Shown here piece by piece: positions 8,176 to 16,108 of a DNA stretch of 64,000 nt; position 1 is the first letter of the stretch; every line of letters begins with the position of its first letter. A model generated the notes under the pieces. The model was not told where the DNA came from, did not search any database, and saw nothing but the letters and a program-made list of their open reading frames with translations. The stretch covers positions 48,967 to 112,966 of the forward strand of contig CAXMRC010000090.1 in NCBI GenBank assembly GCA_964195945.1, given 5' to 3'. The translations under genes were made by a program, and so were the position numbers. This DNA is from JAAETI01 sp964195945 (GTDB lineage Bacteria; Actinomycetota; Acidimicrobiia; Spongiisociales; UBA5794).

Positions 8176-9143
8176 ATGTTTTCGCCCTTGAAGATGGCAC
8201 TGACCGAGGCATCTGTGAAAATGGCGTTGATGGCTCCGGCTAGCACCGCACCGATAGACAGGACCGTAAGCGATTGCAGATCTGTGGCGTCGTCGGGGAC
8301 TGGCAACGTGTTGCTGATGACGACCTCACTGATGCCCGAGTTCTTTAAGCGATCGACTGCAGGGTCGGACATGATCCCGTGGGTGGCGGCAAGTCGAACA
8401 CTGAGCGCCCCCCTCTGCTGCAACAGGTCGGCAGCACCGACTGCGCTGCCCGCGGTGTCAATGATGTCGTCGACGATGATGCAGTGACGCCCGTTGATAT
8501 CGCCGACTACCTCGAGAGACTCGGACTTGTTCCGGACGTCGGAACTGCGTCGCTTGTCGATAAACGCAACAGCAGCATCGAGATGTCTGGCGTAGCGTGC
8601 TGCCCTCTTCACTCCACCCGCGTCCGGCGACACGATGGTCGTGGGTCCGGCCAGCGTCTTCGCCAGGTAATCGACAAACACAGGAAGGGCGGTGAGGTGA
8701 TCAAACGGGACATCGACAAAGCCCTGGATCTGGCCTGTGTGTAGATCCACTGACGCAAGACGGTCGGCTCCGGCGGTCACAAACAGGTCGCCCATGAGTT
8801 TGGCAGTAATTGCTTCACGCGGTCGGCCCTTTTTGTCCTGCCTCGCATATCCGTAATAAGGGATTACCGCAGTGATCCTCTTGGCCGACGCCCTCTTCAA
8901 GGCGTCGATCATGATCAGCTGCTCAACGATGTGAAAGTTGATCGGCGAAACGTGGCTCTGAACGACGAAGCAGTCCGCTCCACGCACACTCTCAGTGAAG
9001 TGTATGTAGATCTCGCTATCGGCGAAGACCTCACGTTCGACACCCCCGAGATCGGTTCCAAGAATGTTGGCTACCTCACGGGCCAGGCCTTCGTTGGCAG
9101 AGCCTGCGAACACCATTAGACGTTTTCGGCTGGTGATCTCCAC
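8172..9143 (-). CDS. prs: Ribose-phosphate pyrophosphokinase
   Basis: 323 aa from GTG 9143, which has GGAGG 11 nt upstream. The frame is open to 9365, but family alignment starts at EITSRKRLMVFAGSAN, so the upstream residues are probably untranslated. Motifs are YYGYARQDKKGRPREAI, VDLHTGQIQGFVDVP, and the PRPP-binding DDIIDTAGSAVGAADLL near 220 (class I Prs usually has GT, here GS). The enzyme converts ribose 5-phosphate and ATP to PRPP for nucleotide, His, Trp and NAD synthesis. It lies 85 bp downstream of the glmU-like gene on the same strand, echoing the classical glmU-prs linkage. Confidence 0.93.
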   Translation of the reverse strand: MEITSRKRLMVFAGSANEGLAREVANILGTDLGGVEREVFADSEIYIHFTESVRGADCFVVQSHVSPINFHIVEQLIMIDALKRASAKRITAVIPYYGYARQDKKGRPREAITAKLMGDLFVTAGADRLASVDLHTGQIQGFVDVPFDHLTALPVFVDYLAKTLAGPTTIVSPDAGGVKRAARYARHLDAAVAFIDKRRSSDVRNKSESLEVVGDINGRHCIIVDDIIDTAGSAVGAADLLQQRGALSVRLAATHGIMSDPAVDRLKNSGISEVVISNTLPVPDDATDLQSLTVLSIGAVLAGAINAIFTDASVSAIFKGENM

Positions 9144-9228
9144 GGCGGGTGGATCCTCCGATGGGCTGTCGGTCGGAAGGCTAGCTGGCATGCGCGCGAA
9201 CAACCAAAGTTTCGGGTTCGTGCCGGAT

Positions 9229-9969
9229 CTATTTGGTGCCAGACAAGCGCTGTTGCAGAATTGACGTGACGGCAGCGAGTTGATCGACCGAATTGACCCC
9301 AAGGCCTTCCTCCGGGTCGGCCCGGTGTGCCGCAATTCTGTGTCCGTCCCCGACGAGAATCCCAATAGCGTCTGTCAAGTAATACTCGCCTTGTGCATTC
9401 TCTTTGCTGGTGCGGGCAAGAGCTCCAGATAGCCACTGTCCGGTGAACACGTATACCGACGTATTGACCTCATTAATGAGCAGTTGCTCCGGAGAGGCAT
9501 CCTTGACCTCAACGATGGCAATCACCGAGCCATCGGAACGGATAACCCTGCCATACGCCCCCGGTTGTTCGAGTTCGACTGTCAGGAGGGTCGCGGCCGC
9601 TCCGCTCTGTCTATGTAGCTCGACGAGTTCGGCCAGGGTTCCGCCGCGCACCAGCGGCATGTCCCCTGGCATGACGATGACATCGTCATCCAGACCGATG
9701 TCGAGAACGGCAAGACCGATCTTCGTGGCATGACCGGTACCCAGCTGCTCTTCCTGCAATACCGATCCGACCTCGCCAGGCAAAACGTCACGAACAGCAT
9801 CGGCTTGGTGACCGACGACAACGACCGTTTCCACGCTACCGGCTGTGGCGACCGCATCGAGGACCCACGAGAGCATGGGTCGACCAGCAACCGGGTGGAG
9901 CACCTTGGCCAGGTCGGATTGCATTCTTGTGCCTTTGCCGGCGCCGAGAACTATCGCCTTCAACGCCAT
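9229..9969 (-). CDS. glmU: GlmU-like UDP-GlcNAc pyrophosphorylase, uridylyltransferase domain only
   Basis: 246 aa from ATG 9969. The N-terminal nucleotidyltransferase signature LGAGKGTRM with K in LAKVLHPVAGRPM is intact (residues 7-31). EEQLGTGHA, MPGDMPLV, the substrate loop GAYGRVIR, and EVNTSVYVF follow. Full GlmU is 450-490 aa with a left-handed beta-helix acetyltransferase; here the protein stops at the linker (VNSVDQLAAVTSILQQRL), with no hexapeptide repeats in any frame before prs. It should still make UDP-GlcNAc from GlcNAc-1-P. The acetylation of GlcN-1-P must be done elsewhere or be lost. The gene follows tRNA-Gln and precedes prs. Confidence 0.88.
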   Translation of the reverse strand: MALKAIVLGAGKGTRMQSDLAKVLHPVAGRPMLSWVLDAVATAGSVETVVVVGHQADAVRDVLPGEVGSVLQEEQLGTGHATKIGLAVLDIGLDDDVIVMPGDMPLVRGGTLAELVELHRQSGAAATLLTVELEQPGAYGRVIRSDGSVIAIVEVKDASPEQLLINEVNTSVYVFTGQWLSGALARTSKENAQGEYYLTDAIGILVGDGHRIAAHRADPEEGLGVNSVDQLAAVTSILQQRLSGTK

Positions 9970-10041
9970 GGCCACCACCGCTCGTTCCGTGCGACCGACC
10001 GCTGCTATCGACGCGATCAACCGCTGCGACTGAAGATTTCG

Positions 10042-10113
10042 CTGGGGGACCAGGACTCGAACCCGGACTGCTTGGACCAAAACCAAGGGTGCTGCCGATT
10101 ACACCATCCCCCA
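10042..10113 (-). tRNA. tRNA-Gln (anticodon TTG)
   Basis: The minus strand folds as a 72-nt cloverleaf. The acceptor TGGGGGA pairs with TCCCCCA. The D arm follows GTAATCGGCAGC. The anticodon stem CTTGG/CCAAG encloses the loop TTTTGGT, giving anticodon TTG. The T arm carries GGGTTCGAGTCC, and the discriminator base is G. CCA is not encoded. It lies between ispE and the glmU-like gene, transcribed with them. Confidence 0.95.
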
Positions 10114-10172
10114 CTGGTGGGGTGCCCCTCGCTACTGGGGCGGAGCAAGATTGTAGCGAAGAAGACGGGCGA

Positions 10173-11027
10173 CTAGTCGCCGGTGATCGCCCATCCCCTG
10201 CCCGCAAGCTCGCAGGCTTCCGCATATCGGCTCCCACCGGGTATCGCACCAACGGCTTCATCTGCCTCGTTTCGGTCGAGAAAGAAGGCATACAGCGATG
10301 GACCGCTGCCGGACAACATAACCGCCCGACCCCACCGGTCTTCGAGTTCGGAGCGCCAGTCAGCGATCTCGGGGGCCAGGGCTGTCGCGGCCGGATAGAG
10401 ATCGTTCACCAGGTCGCCTTGTCCACGAAGCACCGGCGGCAGTTGGTTCTGCGCTATCTGCAGCCCGGTCGGCCCGCCCATCTCATCCCACTTACGAAAT
10501 GCCGCCGGGGTTGAGATCTCTACAGACGGGACCACTACTGCCAGCGCAAAACCGTTCAGCGGATCGAGAGATTCGATCATGTCGCCCCGCCCGCTCACAC
10601 GGGCTGTCCCGCCGGTGAGACAGAACGGAACATCAGAACCAAGTTGCGGAGCTAGCCGGTGCAGAGTCGCGATGTCGACACCGAAATAGCGGCCTGCCAT
10701 CGCCAACGCCGCCGCGGCGTCGGCACTTCCACCGCCAAGGCCGGCTGCGGTAGGGATAGTCTTATCGAGGGTCATCGCCACCGGCTGCGAAGAGCCAGCT
10801 TCGTAGCGGACCACGGAGACGGCACGGAACGCCAGATTGTCAAGGCCGTCGGGAATGGGCTTAGCACTGATTGCGGAGATTCCGTCGATCTCCGCAGCCG
10901 CCAGTTGCAGCGAGTCGGCGATATCGACGGATTGAAAAATCCCGTCGATGGGATGGAACCCGTCTTCGCGACGGGCACCGACGCGTAACCCCAGGTTGAC
11001 CTTGGCATAGGCCTGTCCCGCGATCAC
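10173..11027 (-). CDS. ispE: 4-diphosphocytidyl-2-C-methyl-D-erythritol kinase
   Basis: 284 aa GHMP kinase. The N-terminal AYAKVNLGLRV contains the catalytic Lys. The ATP-binding loop PTAAGLGGGSADAAAAL is near residues 91-107, and the C-terminal motif is MLSGSGPSLYAFF. It phosphorylates CDP-ME in the MEP isoprenoid pathway. The GTG start shares GTGA with the stop of rsmA, so translation is coupled; rsmA-ispE pairing is common in actinobacteria. Isoprenoid output links functionally to uppP further right in the window, although the genes are far apart. Confidence 0.95.
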   Translation of the reverse strand: MIAGQAYAKVNLGLRVGARREDGFHPIDGIFQSVDIADSLQLAAAEIDGISAISAKPIPDGLDNLAFRAVSVVRYEAGSSQPVAMTLDKTIPTAAGLGGGSADAAAALAMAGRYFGVDIATLHRLAPQLGSDVPFCLTGGTARVSGRGDMIESLDPLNGFALAVVVPSVEISTPAAFRKWDEMGGPTGLQIAQNQLPPVLRGQGDLVNDLYPAATALAPEIADWRSELEDRWGRAVMLSGSGPSLYAFFLDRNEADEAVGAIPGGSRYAEACELAGRGWAITGD

Positions 11028-11830
11028 GGCATCACCGCAGCGAGACGCACAAACTCAGTCGCGGGCAGATCTTCGGGGCGGGCCGTCTCGTCGATACCGG
11101 CGGCAGCAAGTATCTCCGATGGATTCTCAACGAGAGATGCAAGGGATCGCCGCAACATCTTGCGTCTCTGCTGAAACACCGCGGCTGCAATCTCGATCGC
11201 CCGCTCCGCTCCCTCTGGGGCCGACTTACGGATGAGTTCGACAACTGCGGATTCGACGTCCGGGACCGGAAAGAACACCTCGGGAGGGACCGTGAAAGCA
11301 AGGCGGGTATCTGCGTGCAAAGCCGCAACGATGGACGGAACTCCGTATGCCTTGCTCCCGGGAAGGGCAACGAGACGATCAGCCACCTCTCGCTGCACCA
11401 TCACTATGAGGCGCGTCACCGCGGGCGCTAGACGCAAGGTGTCGAGAAGGAGAGGGGTCCCGATGTTGTACGGAAGATTGGCAACCATCGTCCAGGGACC
11501 GGTGGCGAAGGTTGCACCTAAATCCACCTTCGTCACGTCTTCACTACGAAGCTCCACGTTGGTATCTGTGAGCACGTCCCTCAGCACTGGCAGCAGCCGC
11601 TCATCAACTTCGTAGGCGGTGACTGATGCACCGGTTGCAGCCAGCGCCCTGGTCAGGGTGCCGGTACCGGCACCCACTTCGACGACGAGGTCGGTTGGTC
11701 CCACTCCGGCCGTGCGGACGATCCGCTCGACGAGATTGGGGTCGGCAAGGAAGTTCTGACCGAGGGATCGCCTTGGTCGGATGCCGTGGGCGTCAAGCAA
11801 CGCCTTGATTTCGCCGCGACCTTGCGCCAT
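11024..11830 (-). CDS. rsmA: 16S rRNA (adenine1518-N6/adenine1519-N6)-dimethyltransferase
   Basis: 268 aa from the ATG at 11830 that shares one base with the tatD stop (TGATG). RRSLGQNFLADPN (residues 20-32) is the signature KsgA N-terminus. The SAM loop is VVEVGAGTGTLTRAL near 49-63, and the catalytic NLPYNIGTPLL is near 115. The C-terminal PVPDVESAVVEL and FQQRRKMLRRSL complete the family pattern. The enzyme dimethylates two adenines in helix 45 of 16S rRNA during small-subunit assembly. It forms a tight tatD-rsmA-ispE unit. Confidence 0.96.
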   Translation of the reverse strand: MAQGRGEIKALLDAHGIRPRRSLGQNFLADPNLVERIVRTAGVGPTDLVVEVGAGTGTLTRALAATGASVTAYEVDERLLPVLRDVLTDTNVELRSEDVTKVDLGATFATGPWTMVANLPYNIGTPLLLDTLRLAPAVTRLIVMVQREVADRLVALPGSKAYGVPSIVAALHADTRLAFTVPPEVFFPVPDVESAVVELIRKSAPEGAERAIEIAAAVFQQRRKMLRRSLASLVENPSEILAAAGIDETARPEDLPATEFVRLAAVMP

Positions 11831-12606
11831 CAGCCGGCACCGTATCTGAAGACGCGTCGTGCAGTGCTCGAAGTCAGCCGAGCCACTTCCCCGACATCGA
11901 TGCCCCACACCTCAGCGACTCGGGCCCCGGCGATGGGGACAAACGATGGCTCATTCGGCTGGTCGCGGTGGGACTGGGGAGAAAGATAGGGTGTGTCGGT
12001 TTCTACCATGGACCGCTCTGGAGGGGCCACGGCGACAGCCCGACGAACGGTGTCCGCGGTCGGATAGGTGACCATTCCCGCAAACGAGAAGGTCACGCCA
12101 AGAGCGTCAAAACGTTTAGTCCACTTCGGTCCGCCGGTCCAACTGTGCAGAATCACTTGTTCCCCGAGGGCCGCCTGTGCAACATCCTCGTAGATGTCGG
12201 TGAACGAATCTCGACAATGCACGATGATCGGCTTGTCGAGGTCGGCGGCAAGCTGGAGTTGACGGCGGAACACTTCCCGCTGCACCGAGCGAGGCGAGAG
12301 GTCCCGGTAGTAGTCGAGACCGCATTCGCCAATGGCGTCGGCCTCCGTAATGAGCGCAGTCAAGCGCGCCTCCTGATCGACCCAACTCGTGGCGTCATGG
12401 GGATGCAAGCCTGCAGCCCACATCACCCTGTCGGGACTGGCGAGCGAAATCCGACGCGCTTCTAATGAGGTTTCGAGATCGATCCCTGGGCACATCAGCC
12501 AGTCAACGCCGGCGTCGTTCGCCCTATCGAGCAGCACCTCCGGGTCGTCTTCAGACGCAAAGAGGTGACAGTGGCTATCCACCCACCGTGGTTGAGACCC
12601 TGCCAT
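11830..12606 (-). CDS. tatD: TatD-family metal-dependent hydrolase / DNase
   Basis: 258 aa from ATG 12606. The frame continues upstream into metG, but those codons do not resemble TatD. Metal-binding motifs are DSHCHLF near residues 10-16, GECGLDYYRD near 93-102, HCRDSF near 130, and ETDTPYLSPQ near 204. TatD enzymes are 3'-5' exonucleases or deoxyribonucleases using divalent metals. The gene lies 2 bp after the metG stop and overlaps rsmA, giving the metG-tatD-rsmA-ispE order widespread in Gram-positive bacteria. Confidence 0.94.
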   Translation of the reverse strand: MAGSQPRWVDSHCHLFASEDDPEVLLDRANDAGVDWLMCPGIDLETSLEARRISLASPDRVMWAAGLHPHDATSWVDQEARLTALITEADAIGECGLDYYRDLSPRSVQREVFRRQLQLAADLDKPIIVHCRDSFTDIYEDVAQAALGEQVILHSWTGGPKWTKRFDALGVTFSFAGMVTYPTADTVRRAVAVAPPERSMVETDTPYLSPQSHRDQPNEPSFVPIAGARVAEVWGIDVGEVARLTSSTARRVFRYGAG

Positions 12607-12608
12607 CG

Positions 12609-14270
12609 TCAGTCGACATCGACAGGCTGCTCGACCTTTGCGAACAAGGGAACGGCCGGCTGCAGCATCGTCCCCACCGCAACCTCCTGCCGGCTCCACG
12701 CGGGCTGCCGAACAGAGGTGTTGAGGCCAAGCGTCGTCAGGACGGTGGTCGAAGTGGCGGGAAGGAACGGGGCAAAACCGGCGGCTAGCCCGGCAATTGC
12801 TTGCAGGGCAATATTGAGGGTCGTCCCGGTCCTTCCCATGTCCGTCTTCGCTGTCTTCCACGGCTCGAGTTCCGATAGGTACTGGTTGGTTGCCTGGGCG
12901 CCGGACAACAAAGTGGAGAGGGCCGCCCGCAGTCTGACTGACGACAGGTGGTCGCCGGCTTCCTGAAGAGCATCGTCTGCCGCCTGCAGAACCGCAGTAT
13001 CAGCGGTGGCGAGATCACCAACTGGCGGAACAATGCCATCAAAGTACCGATGCGTCATCGAAACCACCCGGTTGACGAGATTGCCCCACGTTGCCACGAG
13101 TTCTTCGTTGATGCGCCGCACCAGCTCGGCTTCAGTGATATCGACATCGGACGTCTCCGGCAGGTTCGCTGCCATCGCGTATCGCAAAGCGTCTGGCTCG
13201 TATCGCTGCAACGCTTCGCCGATCGTCAGACCGATACCGCGACTTGCCGAGGCCTTACCGCCTTTGAATGTCACGAACTGGTTCGCCGGTACATCTGTTG
13301 GCAAGTGAAGCCCGCCGTACCCCATCAGTATCGAGGGCCAGATGATGGTGTGGAACGGGATGTTGTCTTTGCCGATGAAGTAATAGTGCTCGGCCTCTTC
13401 GTTGTGCCACCACTGTTGCCAGGCATCGGGTGTTCCCCGCATCGCAGACCACTCCTTGGATGCGGACAGGTAACCGATGACGGCATCGAACCAAACGTAG
13501 ATCCGCTTGCCCTCTCCCAAGCCTTCGATCGGGACCTCCACGCCCCAGTCAATGTCACGAGTGATGGCGCGATCGTGCAATCCCTCCTCGATCCAGCCGA
13601 GGGAGAAGTTGAGGACATGCTTGCGCCACCCTTCGCGACCTTCCAGCCAGTGGCGAAGCCGCTCCGAGAACTCCGACAGCTTCAGATAGAAGTGATCCGT
13701 GGTGCGTTGCTCAGGGGTGGCCCCTGACATTTTCGACCGCGGATCGATTAGGTCGATTGGGTCGAGCGTGCGCCCGCAATTGTCGCACTGGTCGCCGCGG
13801 GCTTCTGCGTACCCACAGTGCGGGCACGTCCCTTCGACGTAGCGATCCGGAAGGAACCGCTCTGCCTCCGGGTCGTAGAACTGTTCCGAGGAGCGTTGCT
13901 CTATGTAGCCCTGTTCGTAGAGACGACGGAACATATCCTGGGTCACTGCGTGGTGGTTCTCCGTGCCCGTAGTGGTGAAGAGATCCCAGTCGAAGCCGAG
14001 AGTGCTCCAATTATCGACGAACTCATTGTGATACCGATCGACGATCTCCTGAGGTGTGACGCCCTCGGTTTCGGCGCGCACGGTAATCGGTGTCCCGTGG
14101 ACGTCGGATCCGGACACCATGAGCACATCGTTACCAAGGGCGCGGTGGTATCGGGCAAAGATGTCCGCCGGCAAATAGGCGCCGGCGAGATGGCCGAGAT
14201 GCCGTGATCCGCTGGCGTAGGGCCAAGCGACAGCGACAAGAATCTTGCGAGGGTTCGTTGGTGTTTTCAC
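12609..14270 (-). CDS. metG: Methionyl-tRNA synthetase
   Basis: 553 aa from GTG 14270. The open frame extends to 14471, but the extra N-terminus is Arg/Ser-rich and unlike MetRS. The class I HIGH motif is HLGH (24-27). A zinc knuckle has four Cys (CPHCG, then CDNCG, near 140-160). VWFDAVIGYLSA and FIGKDNIPFHTIIWPS are the Met-binding regions. The KMSKS loop reads GGKASASRG, keeping the first Lys and the Ser positions but not the canonical sequence, as in several MetRS lineages. The anticodon-binding helical domain fills the C-terminus; no tRNA-binding EMAP-like extension is present. Confidence 0.95.
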   Translation of the reverse strand: MKTPTNPRKILVAVAWPYASGSRHLGHLAGAYLPADIFARYHRALGNDVLMVSGSDVHGTPITVRAETEGVTPQEIVDRYHNEFVDNWSTLGFDWDLFTTTGTENHHAVTQDMFRRLYEQGYIEQRSSEQFYDPEAERFLPDRYVEGTCPHCGYAEARGDQCDNCGRTLDPIDLIDPRSKMSGATPEQRTTDHFYLKLSEFSERLRHWLEGREGWRKHVLNFSLGWIEEGLHDRAITRDIDWGVEVPIEGLGEGKRIYVWFDAVIGYLSASKEWSAMRGTPDAWQQWWHNEEAEHYYFIGKDNIPFHTIIWPSILMGYGGLHLPTDVPANQFVTFKGGKASASRGIGLTIGEALQRYEPDALRYAMAANLPETSDVDITEAELVRRINEELVATWGNLVNRVVSMTHRYFDGIVPPVGDLATADTAVLQAADDALQEAGDHLSSVRLRAALSTLLSGAQATNQYLSELEPWKTAKTDMGRTGTTLNIALQAIAGLAAGFAPFLPATSTTVLTTLGLNTSVRQPAWSRQEVAVGTMLQPAVPLFAKVEQPVDVD

Positions 14271-14492
14271 GGGCGCGGGATGGTACCAGCGAAACAATCG
14301 GGACCGCCGAATCCGACAAAGACAGAGACTCTGTGCGCGAAGACCCCCACTGGCGGTATGCGAGTACGTATTGAGTACGTTTCTTCCGACACCCGACTTC
14401 CTCCCAGATTTACTCATCTGCCTGTACAATCGACTCGACAGACGACGGAGGTGTCGGAAAAAGTCCGCCACCGCGAATGGAGGTAAAAGCTC

Positions 14493-14729
14493 TTGAACAC
14501 CGCAATGGTGCGCAAGATCGACGACCTGGGCAGGATTGTTGTTCCTGCCGAGACTCGACGACTCTTCAATATCCGCGAGGGGGACGAACTCGCCATTTCG
14601 GTGGACGGCGACTCGATAATCATCCGCAAATTGGACGCAACATGTGTCTTTTGTGGATCGACCGAGGAAGTCAGCGGCTTCAAGGGACGTGGGGTCTGCG
14701 CTTCGTGCCGCTCCTCCTTGAACGGCTGA
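14493..14729 (+). CDS. AbrB/SpoVT-type transcriptional regulator with zinc ribbon
   Basis: 78 aa. Residues 5-48 are a swapped-hairpin AbrB DNA-binding domain (VRKIDDLGRIVVPAETRRLFNIREGDEL). The tail carries two CxxC pairs, C51/C54 and C69/C72, around the SGFKGRG segment, making a probable zinc ribbon. The start is TTG 14493, chosen because GGAGG ends 9 nt upstream; the ATG at 14505 would be too far. This architecture is best known from Firmicutes transition-state regulators. It is divergent from metG and convergent with rsmI; its targets are unknown. The 220-bp upstream gap contains a TACAAT (14425-14430) that could be a -10 box, without a clear -35. Confidence 0.88.
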   Translation: MNTAMVRKIDDLGRIVVPAETRRLFNIREGDELAISVDGDSIIIRKLDATCVFCGSTEEVSGFKGRGVCASCRSSLNG

Positions 14730-14745
14730 CAGACGCCCAAGGGAC

Positions 14746-15573
14746 TTAGCTCTTGATGCGTAGCACCGCTTCGTAGAGTTCCCTACGGCTTACGCCAGAT
14801 TCTGATGCAGTACGGCGGACTGCATCGGCCATGGATTCACCCGACTCGATCGCGCTCTGCGCCTCGGCGGCGACGCGATCGAGATCGGCGGGTTCTTCAG
14901 CAGCTCCGCTCACGACCAAAGTGAATTCGCCGCGTGCCTGTTGAGCTGCCCAGTGGCCGGATGCGGCGCCGAGAGTGCCTCGCCACACCTCCTCGAAGAC
15001 CTTGGTTAGCTCACGCGTAACCACGACCTCTCGATCCGACCCGACTTCGTCGGCAAGGTCGGTGAGGTCGCTGGCGACACGAGACTTGGCGGAAAACAGC
15101 ACAACGGTGCGTCTCTCAGCAGCGATTTCCCGAATCCGTTGGCTGCGCTCTTTGCCTTTGCGGGGAAGAAAGCCCTCGAACACAAATCTCTCTGCGGGAA
15201 GACCGGAAACAGCCAAAGCTGCGGTGACCGCACTTGGACCGGGAACGACAGTTACCTCAGCCTCGGCCTGCAAAGCCGCCTGCACTGCACTGAGGCCAGG
15301 GTCGGCTATCGACGGCATCCCGGCGTCTGTGATCAGGGCAATCGTCTCCCCTGCGACAAGACGGGACACCAGTTCTTCTGACCGTCGCGCCTCATTGCCA
15401 ACGAAATAGGACCGCGCCGCCGTCCGTACCCCGAGCGCTCTCAACAGAGTCGCGGCACGACGCGTGTCTTCGGCGTATATGAGATCGGCTTCAGCCAGCG
15501 CAATCCGTAGACGCTCGGACGTATCACTGAGATTGCCAATCGGCGTGCCGCACAGAATGAGTTTCCCTGGCAT
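14746..15573 (-). CDS. rsmI: 16S rRNA (cytidine1402-2'-O)-methyltransferase
   Basis: 275 aa tetrapyrrole-methylase-fold enzyme. LILCGTPIGNLSD at the N-terminus, YAEDTRRAATLLRALG, LITDAGMPSIADPG, VVPGPSAVTAALAVSGLP and FVFEGFLPRKGKER are diagnostic for RsmI. A C-terminal helix-turn region (SRRELYEAVLRIKS) ends the protein. It methylates the 2'-OH of C1402 in the decoding centre. ATG 15573 is taken because MPGKLILCGTP fits the family; ATG 15579 two codons upstream is an equal candidate and neither has a clear ribosome site. The start lies inside the 3' end of the DUF192 gene. Confidence 0.94.
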   Translation of the reverse strand: MPGKLILCGTPIGNLSDTSERLRIALAEADLIYAEDTRRAATLLRALGVRTAARSYFVGNEARRSEELVSRLVAGETIALITDAGMPSIADPGLSAVQAALQAEAEVTVVPGPSAVTAALAVSGLPAERFVFEGFLPRKGKERSQRIREIAAERRTVVLFSAKSRVASDLTDLADEVGSDREVVVTRELTKVFEEVWRGTLGAASGHWAAQQARGEFTLVVSGAAEEPADLDRVAAEAQSAIESGESMADAVRRTASESGVSRRELYEAVLRIKS

Positions 15574-15832
15574 CTGCATGAGGATAGATGGCCAAAGCCG
15601 TCCCGATTGCTGGCAGTGAATTGTCGGTCGGTTGCTCAAGGACCCACATTGCGCCTGGGATACGAACAAACGAACCTGGATCGAGCCGACGTAACGCAAC
15701 CACGGTGCCTACCGCGTCGATGCCGACGAGACTCAACGGTGTCCGCAGGCCCCTGGCGTGAACTGTCGATGTGGGGAGCAGCACAAGATTGTGCCCGGTA
15801 CGAACGCCCCGCCACCGTTGTGCCCACGACAC
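15524..15832 (-). CDS. DUF192-family protein
   Basis: About 102 aa if started at GTG 15832. The reading frame is open to 15988, but the upper part overlaps bL37 antisense. The core LLPTSTVHARGLRTPLSLVGID followed by GTVVALRRLDPG, and AMWVLEQPTDN, match the DUF192 beta-sandwich, whose usual motif is S-V-H-T-x-G-M-R-x-P-x-D-V. Function of the family is unknown. The frame overlaps the start of rsmI by about 50 nt, which suggests translational coupling. No signal peptide is visible with this start. Family assignment is moderately sure; the start is weak. Confidence 0.6.
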   Translation of the reverse strand: MSWAQRWRGVRTGHNLVLLPTSTVHARGLRTPLSLVGIDAVGTVVALRRLDPGSFVRIPGAMWVLEQPTDNSLPAIGTALAIYPHADARETHSVRHADWQSQ

Positions 15833-15920
15833 CGCGAGCAAGACCGGGGACGCACTCCAGACTCCATCATTCGAGGCCAGGGTGAGGAGGAGCTGGGATC
15901 CTGCTACGCTCTCCTGCCTT

Positions 15921-16004
15921 ATGGCTAAGGCAAAACGACGCAAGCTACGCGCCCGCCGCAGTAAGGCGAACCACGGGCGACGCCCCAACGCCGGTCGCGG
16001 CTAA
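15921..16004 (+). CDS. Small basic ribosomal protein bL37-like (27 aa)
   Basis: A 27-codon ORF beginning MAKAKRRKLRARR and ending SKANHGRRPNAGRG. The SKANHG(R/K)RPN core and the overall basic composition match bL37, the tiny 24-aa 50S protein found in mycobacterial ribosomes. The ORF is followed within 10 nt by a strong stem-loop with a short T-run, as expected for a monocistronic small gene. It lies antisense to the spurious upper part of the DUF192 frame, which supports starting DUF192 lower. It is easily missed by gene callers because of its size. Confidence 0.8.
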   Translation: MAKAKRRKLRARRSKANHGRRPNAGRG

Positions 16005-16019
16005 CCAGCCGCGCCTTTT
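15996..16019 (+). terminator. Intrinsic terminator of the bL37 gene
   Basis: A perfect 7-bp stem CGCGGCT/AGCCGCG (15996-16002 and 16007-16013) with an AACC loop, followed by CCTTTT. It overlaps the stop codon region of the bL37 gene. Confidence 0.7.
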
Positions 16020-16108
16020 CGCTTCATGTGATTCGGTGTCTTTTTGGCGCGCACGGAACACGTGACCAGAGTACGGGTCGGCGACACTGAAGGTAAGCCC
16101 TGTGCGAT

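Noticed and set aside
8376..9140. Plus-strand open frames across prs
   Set aside because: They are shadows of the prs coding sequence.
14271..14471. Arg-rich N-terminal extension of MetRS
   Set aside because: Unlike any MetRS N-terminus; GTG 14270 starts the conserved part directly.
15833..15988. N-terminal extension of the DUF192 frame
   Set aside because: It is antisense to bL37 and has no DUF192-like sequence; GTG 15832 was preferred.
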